From: Limanda limanda
Lineage: Eukaryota > Chordata > Actinopteri > Pleuronectiformes > Pleuronectidae
Direction: 5' to 3'
Assembly: GCF_963576545.1 (NCBI RefSeq)
Contig: NC_083641.1
Location: 18,484,523-18,548,522, forward strand
DNA: 64,000 nucleotides
Part shown: positions 1 through 11,497 of the stretch, in pieces
Position numbering within the stretch: the first letter of the stretch is position 1
Layout of the letters: each line of letters begins with the position of its first letter
Notes under the pieces: generated by a model
The model's database searches: none
What the model was told of the DNA's origin: nothing
What the model saw: only the letters and a program-made list of their open reading frames with translations
Position numbers and translations under genes: made by a program

Positions 1-216
1 TAGCATTTGGATTGAAAACAGGGAACAAATGACTGTTGGGTTAACATATAGCTTATTATCAATTCTTGTTTTTTATTCAAACTTAACTTCATCTGAACAG
101 GTACTCTAATTAGTTATTTCTTTGTTGATTTGGGAGATCCCCAGTGACACAAACCGACTTAAGGTGTTTTATTAAAAAGGACAGAAGACAGGAGCTCAAG
201 AGCTGTTCTGACTTAC

Positions 217-3200
217 TTTGACGTCCATGACCTTGGTGATTTTCCAGAAGTCAATGAGAAGACCGATGAAGACGCTGACCTGCACCACGAAGTTGGTTTC
301 GTTGTCGAGTATGTACAGCAGCACTACCAGGGACTGAAACACTCCAAATATGATGGACCGGACAGACAGACCTTCAAGAGACTGTCTGCTGTTCCAGAAC
401 TGGATATCTGAGGAGGAGATGGTGGTGAGGTGACGTTAGGTGGATTGACAGACGCTGTACAATCTATTCTGAATACAGACTGGTTTGTCGTGATCTTACC
501 GTTCTTGAAGGCAAGAAACTCAAAGATGCTGTGCACAATGGAGACAACAATGGTGATTCCAAGCAGGTATGGGTTGGTTTCCAAAAGGGCCACCTACACA
601 AAGAGTGTTTTTAATCCCAAATTAGATGTAAGAAAGATTATCAGAAAGGTCACAGGCTTGACTGCGGCGATACCCATGTGATCTAAATACCTTAATAAGA
701 GTCATTATTATTGCTTGTCTACTTGACAAGCCTAAACCTGTATCAATGAACCAACACATATTTTCTCTCTGTAACCCTGGACTTCATACCTTCACAGAGT
801 CCTGGTCTTCATCAGACTGCTCAATAGTGTCCTCAGGCAGGAAGTTCCATGGTGAGCGAGCGTTCTGGGCAGCATACAGCTGCCAGCGCCACAAGGACAG
901 TGGGCAGTAGTTGAGACGCAGCGGCAGCTTTGTCAGGGTCTCGTTGATGGAGTAGTAATCTTTCTGCAGGTTCCAGTAGTCGTTGAAGTACACGATGGGG
1001 TAGTAGTCGCCACTGACTGCATCAAACTTCACATCTAGTCATAGACGGGGTAGAAAAGTGGAAATGTCAAAAACTGTTTAATACAGAACTTCCTAAAAAG
1101 AAATTGCAAACATTTCCAGCATTTCGCAGTAATGACACAAAGGTCAGCGAGATGAACTTACGTTGGTCTAGAGGAGGTGGAACAGAGCCTTTGACCCAGG
1201 CTGTGTGGTCATCTACTATGTTGATGGTGAGGTTGGGATGCCAATGAGAAATAATCTCCACTGGACCGTGGCTCTCTGCTCGCTGTCAAACACATTTCAG
1301 AGTTTTCCTTTAGTTCCTGAAGAGCTTCGGTAGATACTTTTTCTAATATTGTAACTGGTAACATAAATTCTGGTTCCTTTGGTTGCCATTTCAAGGATAA
1401 GTTACAAAAGGTGTTTCTGTAAGATGTATTTGGCACTCAATGTCAAGTGAATGTCAACTTTCACTCTTACAAACTTTCTTGTGCAGTTAATTTGACAGCA
1501 ATAAGAGGTCACTTCAATTCAATGAGTGATTTATTGGCTGATTTATCAGTCTAGATCTACAGTGCACAAATAAAACAAAAATATACCAACCTTGATGACT
1601 TCAGGATCTGCTTCTGTTTCTCCTGTTAGCAAATTCTTGGTCTTCATAAACTTCCTTCGTTTGAATTTATTCAGCACTGACAGAGTAAAAATGTAAAAGG
1701 TTAACCCTCCGTACTGTTACTACAGCTTTTGTGTAAAATGTACATGTGTGTTTTGCACATGTGCTCACTTCTTGTTGAATGAACTGTTGCCAGTCTGCGA
1801 TACTGTGCCTTGCGTTTAGGGTCTGGGTGGAATCCACTTTTAGTGAAGTAGACGTGCATGAAAAGGGAACCGTTTTTCTGAACTGCCTGCAAGCAAATGC
1901 AACACAAGGTAAAAATATTAATTTCAAGTAAATGCACATAAAATACCTAATAAGTTCCTGTCTAACACCTGTTTCTTTGCACCATTTAACTACTGTCTGA
2001 ACCCTCCCCCAACTCTCACAATGGACCTCCCCTCTATAAGTTATCCCCACCTCTGGGATGTCAATCTCCTCATAGCGCTCGTAGCAGCCGTCCCCTTCCT
2101 CTCCCATGTTCCAGTCTCCATAGACCAGGTCCCTGTGGAACCAGAACAGGGATTCTGTGTTGTTGAAGTCAGAGAACACCTCGTCCTGGGACACATAAAC
2201 ATACAGGTCCTGCAAACACAGAGAGAAAATGTGTTTATGACATAACAGAAGCAGTGAGACGGTTAATTTGACAGGGAAAGATACTATTAGTTTGGTGTGT
2301 TGGTATTTTAGGGGTTGGGAATATGAGGGTGTTTAAAGATGAATAGCATAAATTAAATATATTTAATCATACCATGAGGGTGTCCTTGGGGAAGAGGTTC
2401 CTGCTGGGTACTCTGGGTGCCCCAGCTGGCGTGCTGGGGTCAGGCGTGGACGGTCCTCGACGGAACCAACTACTGATCGCCCATATTATGAAGATTCTGG
2501 AGAAACAAGAGGAAACAAAACGAAGAAAATAGTATTGAGTAACACAGGAATTTAAGTGAGTGATAAGAGGGAAAAAAAATAAAAGAGCAAGAGAGAGGTG
2601 ATGCGTAAGATTTAAAATATAGATTGTAAGCGCAACTTAAGGGCTAATCAGATTAAAATGTATCCAGTCCAACTGCATTCCACTCAGACTTGCAGGGAAA
2701 GGTCTCTTGCATCATAAATCATGGGACATCATAGACCATTGAGGTGAAATAACACAGTACATTTTGGCAGACACAAAACATATTACTGACGAATCATAAA
2801 ATCTCCAGCTTCCATCTTACTTTTGTGGTTTTCTTTACTTCCCTCTTTTGGGGAAGTAGACATCACACTGGCATTTCCATAATGCATGTCAAAAAGTAAT
2901 GTCTGTGATCAGTTAGAGCTGCCATGATGACATTAGTTAATTTGCTGTTGGCAGTATAACACTAGTGTTTGGCAAATCCTACTACCATTAATTGGGTTAC
3001 AAGGCACTGTTAGCATAGACTAATGGTTGGATTTCTTATTCTATTGGGTCTCAAATACACTGGTTAACCTTATTCAGTTGAGCTTCTTGAAGAGTGTTTG
3101 GGGACGCTTCCACTAGGCTGCAGTATGGTGGACTTATTTTGCTCTGAGGTGACATTTAGTGTTGGTGAATATTGTATGTTTAACCTTTAATACATGCATA

Positions 3201-6200
3201 GTTAGGTTTTATCTTTGCTTTTCAGATAAAGACAAAAAGACAAACTCACCTGAAGAGGACTCCTTTGATGACCTGCCAGGCATTTGGTGCTGGCTGCGCT
3301 GGCGGCTGCTGAGGGTCCTGTGCATCTGCAGCCGTCTGCACAGTCTGGTCATCTGTTGCTGCAACAGTTCCATTGCTGCTCACCTAAAACCATAAATACA
3401 CATCAACACATGACCAATGAAATGACCGAATGACCTGTCTTTAAGCAGTTTATAGAGACACTGTTTTATGCGCCATTTCCTGAAGAGAGGTAACAATGTC
3501 AAATAGCTTAGTTTTCAAAGCAAGAATTATGCAATTCAACATATGCAAGAAAGGTTTAAAATTTAATGACAAATTATTTCAGTTTTAACACTCAATTAAA
3601 AACATTTCTTGATCTTACATTTTTGTAAACTTAAAAGGTAATATATGCAAGAATTCAAAAAAGTTACATGTATTAATCACTCTTTATTGCCATCTTGTGA
3701 AAAAATTTTGACCATGTCCCACTTTCTCGGCTGCCTATTAAAGCCTATAGATTGATTCATATGTAGAAGGTCTCAAGTTTTCTGGAAAGAATGGGATTTT
3801 ATGCTCCCTCTTCCACTCCCCTACAGCACCAACAGTAAGCAACACTAGTAAACGTTAGTTAAAACAACTGGTTCCCAGCACAAAACAAAACATCTCGTCT
3901 TTAGAACTGGTTACTTTAGATTTCTTGTGAGCGTTATTTCCAAGCTAATGTTGCTTATCCCAGCCCTATCATTTATTTCTAATGGACATCAGTTTACGTT
4001 GTCTCAACCCACTGACAAATGCATTCAGTACCCACGGAATCAGATTTTTTTCTTGCATTGCCAGACCATAGTCCAGACCGGCCTCATCTATCCACATGAG
4101 GCCGGTCGCACAAGTTCAGTCTCGTGCACATACAGTCTCTGTTTTGGTCAATGTTTCCTCATGAGCAGCAGGATAGTGACTGTAGTTCACTGAGCAGCCA
4201 CTGGTGTCATTAATAGAAAAGGGTTCTCTGAATATTACATATAGCTTTATACAAACATATACCTTTGATATTTTTCTTAATTTTTAGAATTCTGGTTTGA
4301 CAAAGTAAGAAATGAATATTAGTCTCAGATGTATTATTGACCAAATGATCAATCGATTAATTCAAAGATTCTCTCACTATAGCTTCTCAATTTATTTCGT
4401 ATTTATGTAATTGAAAATATAGTATATTTGGGTTTAGATGGCATTACATACAGGCATCTGAAGGATTTTTAATAGAGTTATATAGTATAAAATATATATA
4501 ATGTAAACAAATATTCAATAAATTAATTGATGAAATGACAGTACCTGTTCAAGTCCTCCAATTATTACAAATTACAGGACATCCAAAAGAGCCCATTCTA
4601 ACAAGATTTATCAATCTGGGAAAACAGGTACTGACTCCATTCACTTAATTAATTACCATCACGCTTATTTGTGATTGTATCAATAAAGCCTTTGGAGATT
4701 AAAAATATTTAAATAAGTCTTACAGTCCCTGCTATATTTGCATTGTAAATATCAATAAAACTCCGTTCTTCTTCAACGTAATTTCACCCTTGAAAGGTTC
4801 AGCGTGTGTCCATGCATCCCCCACCCCTCGAGCAAGGCCAGACTCTATTCAAGTGACACAATAGACAAGCACATGCCAAGTCATGAGACTCGTTCACTAT
4901 CTAAACATCTAATCTCCCCCGTTGTCACCATCACAAATGAGACGAGCCGCTGCCCTCTAGAAACAAACAATACTTGGGGGTAAAAAATGCTTTTCTGTTT
5001 GACAAGTCATTCTCCTTTACCACGGAGCCAAGGCAGCCTTGAATTGAGTAACAGAGAAAATGTGACTTCAAGGCCATGAAGTGGCTCAAAATGGGGCTTT
5101 TCATCCTTGCTGCCATGTCCTGTTGTTCTCAAATTGAAGCAGCTCTATCAGAGTCATGGATCTCTGACTCCTGAACCGATCAACATAATAACCATGACAC
5201 AGAGAGATCACCAACACACTGAGTATGTTATCTCCTGCAGCAGCTTAGGATAATAATTTACAATTTACAGACTCCCCAAGGATTAACAATTAACCACCTC
5301 TTCAGGTTTCCGAGTATATACTTCTCACTGGATTGTCGGTGTGTGTCCGGGAGGAGGAGGGTAACGAGTTCAGGGAAGACAATGGTTCACAGAGAAATGG
5401 AGACTGCTGTAATGTCTATCACAGTGACAGTATTAAACTGATTGTTTATAAAAAGGTATTTAGAATCTTATAAAAGTCTGGATAAAAAAATTATTGGTTC
5501 CCTGAAGAATTAAAAAAGATGGGTAACCCGTTTCTTAACATTATTTTATCCAGATTGATTCCAAGTAACTGGAAATTCAATGAAAAGAGGACAAGGTGTT
5601 TTAACAGCCTTCTGCGCTTTAAGGGATTTATCATTGCCAACTTCTATTGATTAAATCAACGTTTAAAAAAATGGATTTGTAAATAGACAGTTAATATCAC
5701 ATTACTATTGCTTAAGAGTTTAAATACAGATTACTGCTCCTGGGTGAAGGTTGTGGTTTTAAACCAGTCTTTACTCTTTGCGGGGCAGAAAATGACAAGC
5801 ACTTAAAACATTTGACAAATCAGTGGTAGCTCATGTGTAACACCTCCTCACTGAGCATACACAAGGAACATACCAATATATATTGGACTTCTTTTATATT
5901 GCTATTGATGAAAATTACATTGGGATAATTACTGTTGTATTGGCCATCCATATTTGATGTTAATATGGTAGGCGTAAACTAGGGCTAAATACTGTAGATT
6001 TAAAAGTGCAATACAAAGAAGCAAAAACTTGAGTTGTGTATATATAGCTGCTAAAAACCTTTATCCTGATGTTTTCCTACACTTGTCATCTATTGCACTT
6101 CTGTCCATCCTGGGAGAGGGATCCCTCACATGTGGCTCTCTCTGAGGTTTCTACGTATTTTTACCCTGTTAAAAGGGTCTTTAGTAGTTTTTCCTTACTC

Positions 6201-7184
6201 TTGTTGAGGTTTAATGACAGAGGATTTCAAACCATGTTAAAGCCCTGTGAGACAAATTGTGATTTGTGAATATGGGCTTTACAAATAAAATTTGATTTGA
6301 TTTGATATAGAACCCTAAAAACAAATCAAAGTTCAATTATTAGTGAATTGACCATAGAATTCCTCTGCTACACACATTAACATGTGTTTCGTCATGTCAC
6401 TGTTCAGCATCACCACAGATGTCTGTTTAGCGTAAGACTTCAGACCCAGAGCCGGAGGAGCCCGGAGGAGATGATTCACTCTGAACTCTGCTAACTTGTG
6501 ATAAGCATCAGTCACTGTGGGAAATAATTGCTAGGCTGCTCGCTCCCCCCATGTAGCTGCTACACCTGATCCTGGATGTGAACAGGAAGAGCTGCTGAAT
6601 AAACCCGTATTTCACGGTGGGGGTTAACAAAATGGACATCGAGCCACAAACGTTAAATAAAGACATAAGAGGAGCAGTAGTAGCGGTGGGGGAGAGGTGT
6701 GTGAAGCAGGCTGCTGCCGGGGTCTGGCCCGGGTTAATGAAGCCGAGCTGCGTCGCTCAGCTTCGGGCCTTGTGGAGGCTCTGACACCCCGCAGCAGCCT
6801 GCCGGCTCACACCGACCACCCCTGGACCCGGTTCCCCGGCCCGTCGCCTCCACCTCACCCGGTGTGCCGGTGTGAGACCTCCCCGCCGACACCGCTCGCT
6901 TTGCGCCTAGATAACCAGCGAACGACCGGCCTTCCTCCGGTCGTCGTTTTTAAAAAACCAAGCGGCACAGGCAAAGTCACCGGGGCTCACGCAATGCTCG
7001 GTAACGCGTTACAACACGATCCGGTGCCGGACCCCCCCCCGCTCGCTCGCACTACCCGACCGGCCTCATCCTTCTCCTGACCCCGGGACGTGGACGGTGA
7101 ATGTGTGGAGAGAGGGCTGTCATTCATCTTTACCTCGCCGTTGCTCGCGGTGTCTTTCGCCGCGTCGCTCTCCTGCGTCGCCAT
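217..7184 (-). CDS. clptm1: CLPTM1 (cleft lip and palate transmembrane protein 1 homologue), 5' ten coding exons, partial
   Basis: Multi-pass membrane protein of the ER/early secretory pathway; in mammals it restrains forward traffic of GABA-A receptors. Coding exons on the minus strand, in order: 7134-7184, 3250-3383, 2373-2496, 2051-2209, 1769-1886, 1591-1676, 1162-1282, 790-1034, 500-593, 217-407. All junctions are AG/GT and phases join without a break, giving about 441 residues. Visible landmarks: N-terminal hydrophobic segment (VIKGVLFRIFIIWAISSWF, exons 2-3), YFTKSGFHPDP, KTKNLLTGETEADPE, ISHWHPNLTINIVDDHT, YFNDYWNLQKDYY, and the membrane segment starting ETNPYLLGITIVVSIVHSIF. These match vertebrate CLPTM1 nearly residue by residue. 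The start ATG (7182-7184) follows a CpG-rich promoter. The final exons (roughly the last third of the family's ~670 residues) fall left of base 1; bases 1-216 are intron. Identity is firm; single-base exon edges are inferred. Confidence 0.96.
3384..7133 (-). other. clptm1 intron 1 (no gene inside)
   Basis: Separates the 17-codon first exon from the exon encoding the N-terminal membrane segment. The left 3 kb is AT-rich with no supportable gene. It contains a perfect 12-bp hairpin at 4076-4107 and an L2-like retroposon tail at about 6060-6305. The right 0.5 kb is CpG-island sequence; the open frames there reflect GC content rather than coding. The shorter introns 2-9 also show no additional genes. 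Confidence 0.8.
6060..6305 (+). mobile_element. L2-like retroposon 3' tail
   Basis: The stretch with CTGGGAGAGGGATCCCTCA, TGAGGTTTCTACGTATTTTT and TTAAAGCCCTGTGAGACAAA ends in the simple repeat (TTTGA)n at 6288-6305. This is a 3' tail seen many times in percomorph genomes, and the terminal short repeat is typical of the L2/CR1 group. Only the non-coding tail is present. Clade assignment is from memory, not alignment. Confidence 0.7.
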
Positions 7185-7300
7185 CTTTCCCCCTCGTCTC
7201 TATCTCGCACACACGCCAAACCACGGAGTGCTGCCTGGAAAACCTCGTATAGTATCGCGAGAGCTCGGTGTGCGCGTCATCACAGTGACGTCTATCATGT
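7185..7300 (-). promoter_or_regulatory. clptm1: clptm1 promoter, CpG-rich, with TATCGCGAGA motif and CRE half-site
   Basis: Immediately upstream of the clptm1 ATG the sequence is CpG-rich and lacks a TATA box. TATCGCGAGA lies at 7253-7262; this is the TCTCGCGA-type element known from TATA-less housekeeping promoters. TGACGTC (CRE-like) lies at 7286-7292. Transcription start not determined. The CpG-rich zone also extends into intron 1 (about 6650-7130). Confidence 0.6.
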
Positions 7301-7520
7301 CAGAAACTTTGTCTCCTCTCTGCAGCTGTCACAGTGACCCAGCTCAGTCCTCACGAGGAAAAGTGTGTTTTTTCTGTTACAAATGATGCAAACTCTAGAG
7401 CAGTGGTTCTCAGCTTTTTTCTGTGACGAACCCCTTTGAAAAAAAAATGTTGCCTAGTACCCCCTAACCAGCGCAAAGCATTTTTGGTTGAAAGAAAGAT
7501 GTAATACACAGGGCTGTGCC

Positions 7521-8319
7521 TTTAGGGTTGCAAAGGGGCGGAAAGTTTCCGGTAAATTTCCGGAAACTTTCCATGGGAAGTTTCGCTCGGGAATTTTGAG
7601 AGAAAAAAAAAATACGCTGCATGTTGAGTTTCAACCCTCCACTGTGCATTCTTCCATCACATGCACAGATAATTCCCAGCATCCTTCACACTACAGCAGG
7701 GCTATTGAGGCCTGCTGTAGTGTGCAGGACTAGTCAGGTAAGTTTCAATGATATTACTGGGGAAAATATATGAGCATGCTGATTGAGGATTGTTCATCTG
7801 TTCATCTAGCCTATTTCCATTCATTTATCCATCAATTGTAATATATGTTTACAGACGATTCCAATTGTTTGGCTAACTATTTATATCTCTGGCATTGCAT
7901 TTGCGTTTTTTTACAAACTTTTTTCTCATCTTATTCTACAGAACAATGCCACATGCACTATCTCATGTGTGGAGACATTTCGCCCAATCCAATGTAGAAG
8001 GAAAGGCTGTTTACATTTGCAAATACTGTGCAAAGACATATGCTAAGAATGACACAAAGATGCAGAAGCATATAGTCCAGTGCCCAACGTTTCCTCAGGA
8101 CTCAAATCAGCCTATGACAAAACAAAATGTTTATATTTATGTCTGTATATGACAATGTAAATACAGTTAGTATAAATTACCCACAACATTTCAAGTTTAT
8201 TCCTGTTAATTCCCGTTTATTCCCGTTCATTCCGTTAATTCATGTATATTCCCGTTAACTCCCGTTAATTCCCATGGCAAGTTTCCAACTTTATATATTC
8301 CTGGAATTTTGCAACCCTA
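7521..8319 (+). mobile_element. Non-autonomous hAT-like DNA transposon with BED-finger remnant
   Basis: The ends are inverted: TAGGGTTGCAAA at 7523-7534 and TTTGCAACCCTA at 8308-8319. GCTGTGCC occurs at 7513-7520 and again at 8320-8327, an 8-bp duplication expected of hAT insertions, although two extra T bases sit between the left copy and the left terminus. Subterminal zones carry repeated TTCCGG/CCGTTAATTCC-type motifs, commonly transposase-binding arrays. Inside is a BED-type zinc finger but no catalytic core, so the copy is a deleted derivative. The flanking 7.4 kb and 8.3 kb sequences are adjacent parts of the pre-insertion locus. Confidence 0.7.
7946..8152 (+). pseudogene. BED zinc-finger fragment of hAT transposase
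   Basis: A 68-residue open frame starts just after a splice-acceptor-like TTATTCTACAG. It contains HVWRHFAQ, VYICKYCAKTYAKN and MQKHIVQCP: a CxxC pair followed by H-x4-C, with the aromatic residues of the BED DNA-binding fold. It lies inside the hAT-like element, and nothing of the RNase-H-like catalytic domain follows before the element ends. It is best read as the surviving N-terminal exon of a transposase. A domesticated function cannot be excluded but has no support here. Confidence 0.65.
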
Positions 8320-8479
8320 GCTGTGCCATTAGTGTCTGATTTATTAAACTTTGTAACAAGACACTTTCAAATTTAAAACTCCATCAATGTCCATAACATT
8401 GCTCATTTGTAGTGTTCTCTAGCTTTAATTCAGAACAATATGCTTTCTGTTCCTCCAGCAACATTCTATTGGAGGAACT

Positions 8480-8913
8480 TTGATTGCAACATTGGCTGGA
8501 AGAAAAGGTTTGCTCCTCACAAATAGGGTCAGAGAAGTGTGTTTGCCATCATTTAAACTGATTCATAGATTTTATCCAGTGAAAATCAGAAGTGACATTT
8601 ATGTAAACTGTTGTTTCTGTGAACTGTATCCGGAAACCTGCTCACGCCTGATTCGGTCGTGCAAGTTTACTCACAAACAGTGGAAAGATGTTCATAATTT
8701 CACAACAGACAACATTTTCTCTGACTTTGTGTTTACTGTAGAAATGTATCTATGGTATTTGGTTACCATGACTACAGCGACAACCAAAGGATTGCTTTTT
8801 AAACCCAAAAAAAGATCTTTGCATTCATGAAAGAAATTGAATTTCCCTCTCCGAAAACCAAAAAGGCCATCGAAACAATTAATGTTTGCAACAACTTTAA
8901 AGTGTTAATATGA
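8480..8913 (+). pseudogene. LINE (L1/Tx1-like) ORF2 3' remnant, zf-RVT region
   Basis: The frame from 8480 reads FKLIHRFYPVK, then NCCFCELYPET, then SCKFTHKQWKDV: the C-terminal cysteine-rich zf-RVT motif that closes the reverse transcriptase ORF of L1-like elements. Around 8827 the frame shifts, and the sister frame reads MKEIEFPSPKTKKAIETINV to a stop at 8911-8913, which matches the usual ORF end (KKAIKTVN-like). No RT core is upstream, so this is a 5'-truncated, frameshifted dead copy. Confidence 0.7.
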
Positions 8914-8997
8914 ATTTGAAGTCAAACTCTTGCATCCTCTTCTTATTCATTTGTTCTCCTTTGTTGTTATTTGCATTCAATTTTCCATTATTTATTA

Positions 8998-9726
8998 GGG
9001 CCTGAGCACTGAACACTGGGAGGCCCTATTGAAATGGTCAGGATTATTATGAAAAAAAAGGCTTTTTGAGGGGTTTAACATGCTCAGATCAAATTAAAAT
9101 GTACATATTCTGGAGTAATTTTAAACGGGCGTGGCAAAAATGGCTCAACAGCGTCTCCTGGAACGCAGCCCCTTAGTTCACATTGACCGATCTTCCCAAA
9201 AATCGATACACATGTGTATCATAATCAGACAAACAAAACTGTCTAGGGAGCATTTTGAAAAACGCAACAGGAAGCCCACCATTTTGCATTTAGTGGCCAT
9301 TTTTCACATTTTTACTTTGACAAACTGGTCCCAGGGCTTTCATCAGATCAACTTCAAATTGAAATGAGTCATCTAAACAAGATGGAGATAAAAAACGAGC
9401 TCAAAGATAGAATTTTCGTCACACAGTGTGACCAGGGCGCGGCTTCAGAGTTTGATTACACTCTATCAAAACATGAGGTTCTATATCTCGGACATACATG
9501 GACCATGAATCCTTTGATGCGAATAATGCAGGAGTGGAGTTGTTTGTTGACAGCTCAGCATCAAAGGAAAGAAAGGAAGCTGGACTTCAAACCTGTCTCA
9601 GAGTTGGGGCAGCTGCTGAGAAGGCTGTGATATATGATGTTGTGATATGTGATTTGTATTTCCCTTTTGGGGCTTTTTCAGGGCCCAGCCATGTTCAAAT
9701 TCTCACCAAAGCATGTGCTCGAGCCC
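8998..9726 (+). mobile_element. GGGCCCGAGCAC-family element, copy A (full length, 729 bp)
   Basis: Begins GGGCCTGAGCACTGA and ends ATGTGCTCGAGCCC, imperfect inverted termini. The body aligns by eye with copy E (43767-44702) throughout, including GGCTTTTTGAGGG, ATGGCTCAACAG, CCAGGGCTTTCATC, AACAAGATGGAGATAAAAA and CATACATGGACCATGAATCC. It has no coherent ORF, so it is probably non-autonomous. The 5' flank is TTATTA. Confidence 0.7.
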
Positions 9727-9779
9727 GTTATTATTATTATAATAATAAACAATATTATTATTTCATTTTATATTTAATT

Positions 9780-9895
9780 TTTTCAGGCAAAAGAAGGGAC
9801 TTTTTGAGGGCTTCAACCTGCTCCAATCGTTACCAAAGTTTGCAGAAAATCAGAAAGTGGTGAAAATGTACGTATTCTGGAGTAATCTTAATTCT
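9780..9895 (+). repeat. GGGCCCGAGCAC-family fragment
   Basis: GACTTTTTGAGGGCTTCAAC followed by CAAAGTTTGCAGAAAATCAG and TACGTATTCTGGAGTAAT matches the 5' internal part of copies E and F. Termini are absent. It sits just downstream of copy A, separated by an ATT-rich stretch. Confidence 0.6.
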
Positions 9896-10021
9896 AAATA
9901 TAACAGTAATAGATGGATTGATATGCATTTGAAAATATGCTTTTGATTTTCTTTGTGTGTGTTATTATAGCTTGTCGCAATCATTTCAGACTTACGGATG
10001 ACATGTTCATAAAGATGCTGT

Positions 10022-10228
10022 ATGGAACAGGATGAGGAAAACGAGGAGCCAATTTTTGATTTTGAGTCTGAAATCTCTGATGCTGAGGACCTGGACTGTG
10101 TTCCACAGGTTGAAGCTGAAGTTGTGGTTGTGTCTTGGAATCCAGCTCTCCTCAATGGAGAATGCTCCTCTGATGACATACATGAAGATGGGTCTTCTAT
10201 GTCATCAAAGGAGCCTTCTCCTCAATGA
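10022..10228 (+). other. Short acidic open frame, unassigned
   Basis: A 68-residue frame (MEQDEENEEPIFDFESEISD...) rich in Asp/Glu with SSDDIHEDGSSMSSKEPSPQ at the end. It resembles acidic N-terminal leaders of some DNA-transposon transposases, but no catalytic sequence follows and I cannot name a family. It lies in a transposon-rich interval, so a transposon remnant is the simplest reading; a chance frame is possible. Confidence 0.2.
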
Positions 10229-11076
10229 AGAAGTAAGAATAAAGTACAAGTGTGAATTAAATCAGCTTATATAAATACAGTCCATTTACCATCTAAAATT
10301 ACACCATTATAGAGTTGTTTACTTAACTACAAAATGCATTTCCCGCTGAAAGTGCGGTGTGAATGCTGAGTTGCTTAAGTACTTGGCTGAATCAAGCTGA
10401 AAATGTGTGACGGTGGAATGTGATGATGTCACCAGTTCCTTGTGTGATGTGCAGCTTTATAATGACATTCATAGCTTGCAGCTATTAAATATTATTCAAA
10501 CATCCTTAAGAGATCTTTCACCCTAACCCTTGTTCATGGCGAACTCCACTGTCTGCATGTCAAGGTTGAGAGATTTTACTGCAGAAACTTCGAGAAAATA
10601 ACAGGGAAAGTCAGCTCAATTGTCATCATAGCATTCATAACTTGCTCGGTATCATATTTGCAGTGTTGGAACACTGACTGAGGGACAAGCCGAAGGACCC
10701 CTCTACCAGGATTGACAGATGTGCAACAGATGCATAATTAATTGTTAAAAGTAAAGGATGAGTGTTAATGGTTCATGTTAAAATACAAACACACACAAAC
10801 ACAATCAACCCATCAGCTACTGTAGTGACAAATGATTTTTATTAAGCATTAGCATTTGGCACATTGTAAACCAACACCTTAAAGATGATCAGAGACTTTT
10901 TTTTTTTTTTTAAGTTAAACCGAACGACATTTGTGAATATGAGGTATCAGCATATCATTGAATATAAACAATAGGTTCTGGCTGTCAACCAAATATACAA
11001 CTACTGATTGAAGTCCATCTGGTTGCTTGGTTAAAGCTTGCTTCTTTGAAACTGTGTTTGATGTCTGTAATTTTTA

Positions 11077-11125
11077 GGGCCCGAGCAATGTATAGTAGTA
11101 TTGAAATTGTAAGGAATAATTGATG
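11077..11125 (+). repeat. GGGCCCGAGCAC-family 5' end fragment, copy B
   Basis: TTTTTAGGGCCCGAGCAATG followed by ATTGAAATTGTAAGGA reproduces the 5' terminus of the family. It is cut off after about 50 bases and followed by an unrelated palindromic element. Confidence 0.6.
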
Positions 11126-11186
11126 GCCTATTTCAATGGCAAGATAAAAAATGTAAAAAAAAACAACAATCAACAGAATAATACTG

Positions 11187-11309
11187 AAGCGTATTGCATT
11201 CACTTGAAAAAAAAAGTAGAGTTTTTATTTTATTGAGAACTTATCTCGAATTTCCAAGATAATTCTCAAAAATTATTTATTTTTTTCAAGTGAATGCAAT
11301 ACGCTTCCG
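11187..11309 (+). mobile_element. Small palindromic MITE-like element
   Basis: GAAGCGTATTGCATTCACTT near 11191 is matched in reverse complement by AAGTGAATGCAATACGCTTC ending near 11309. The arms include adjacent A/T runs, giving about 25 bp of pairing around a 70-base AT-rich centre. No convincing target-site duplication. It lies about 190 bp upstream of the zinc-finger gene start. Confidence 0.6.
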
Positions 11310-11390
11310 TAGAAGAAAGCTCATTTTTAGTTTCTAAATATATTTAGTGTGTTTTTTTCTCACTTTTTGTACGTCCTACAGCGGCCATTG

Positions 11391-11497
11391 CAATTATGCA
11401 AATTAGGCGGAGACGTCATTTAGCGACAGCCAATAGCTACTCTCCTTACTGAGGAGTTGGCAACACTGGCGCTAAACTTTGTTCGCTGAGAGCCTCG
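11391..11497 (+). promoter_or_regulatory. Zinc-finger gene promoter
   Basis: Between the palindromic element and the first ATG are an octamer ATGCAAAT (11396-11403), a CRE-like GACGTCAT (11412-11419) and a CCAAT box (11430-11434). There is no clear TATA box. The order and spacing fit a compact RNA polymerase II promoter. Motifs are seen directly; function is inferred. Confidence 0.45.

Noticed and set aside
5440..5860. Possible LINE ORF remnant (words such as TCTGGATAAAAAAATTATTG)
   Set aside because: No frame gives recognisable reverse-transcriptase or endonuclease motifs over any useful length.
6697..7080. 127-codon plus-strand frame (MCEAGCCRGLARVNEAELRRS...)
   Set aside because: Lies in the CpG island of clptm1 intron 1; long frames there follow from low stop-codon density, and there is no family resemblance.
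9131..9863. Several 80-120-codon frames in the 9.1-9.9 kb region
   Set aside because: They fall inside the GGGCCCGAGCAC repeat, overlap in different frames, and are not preserved in copy E.
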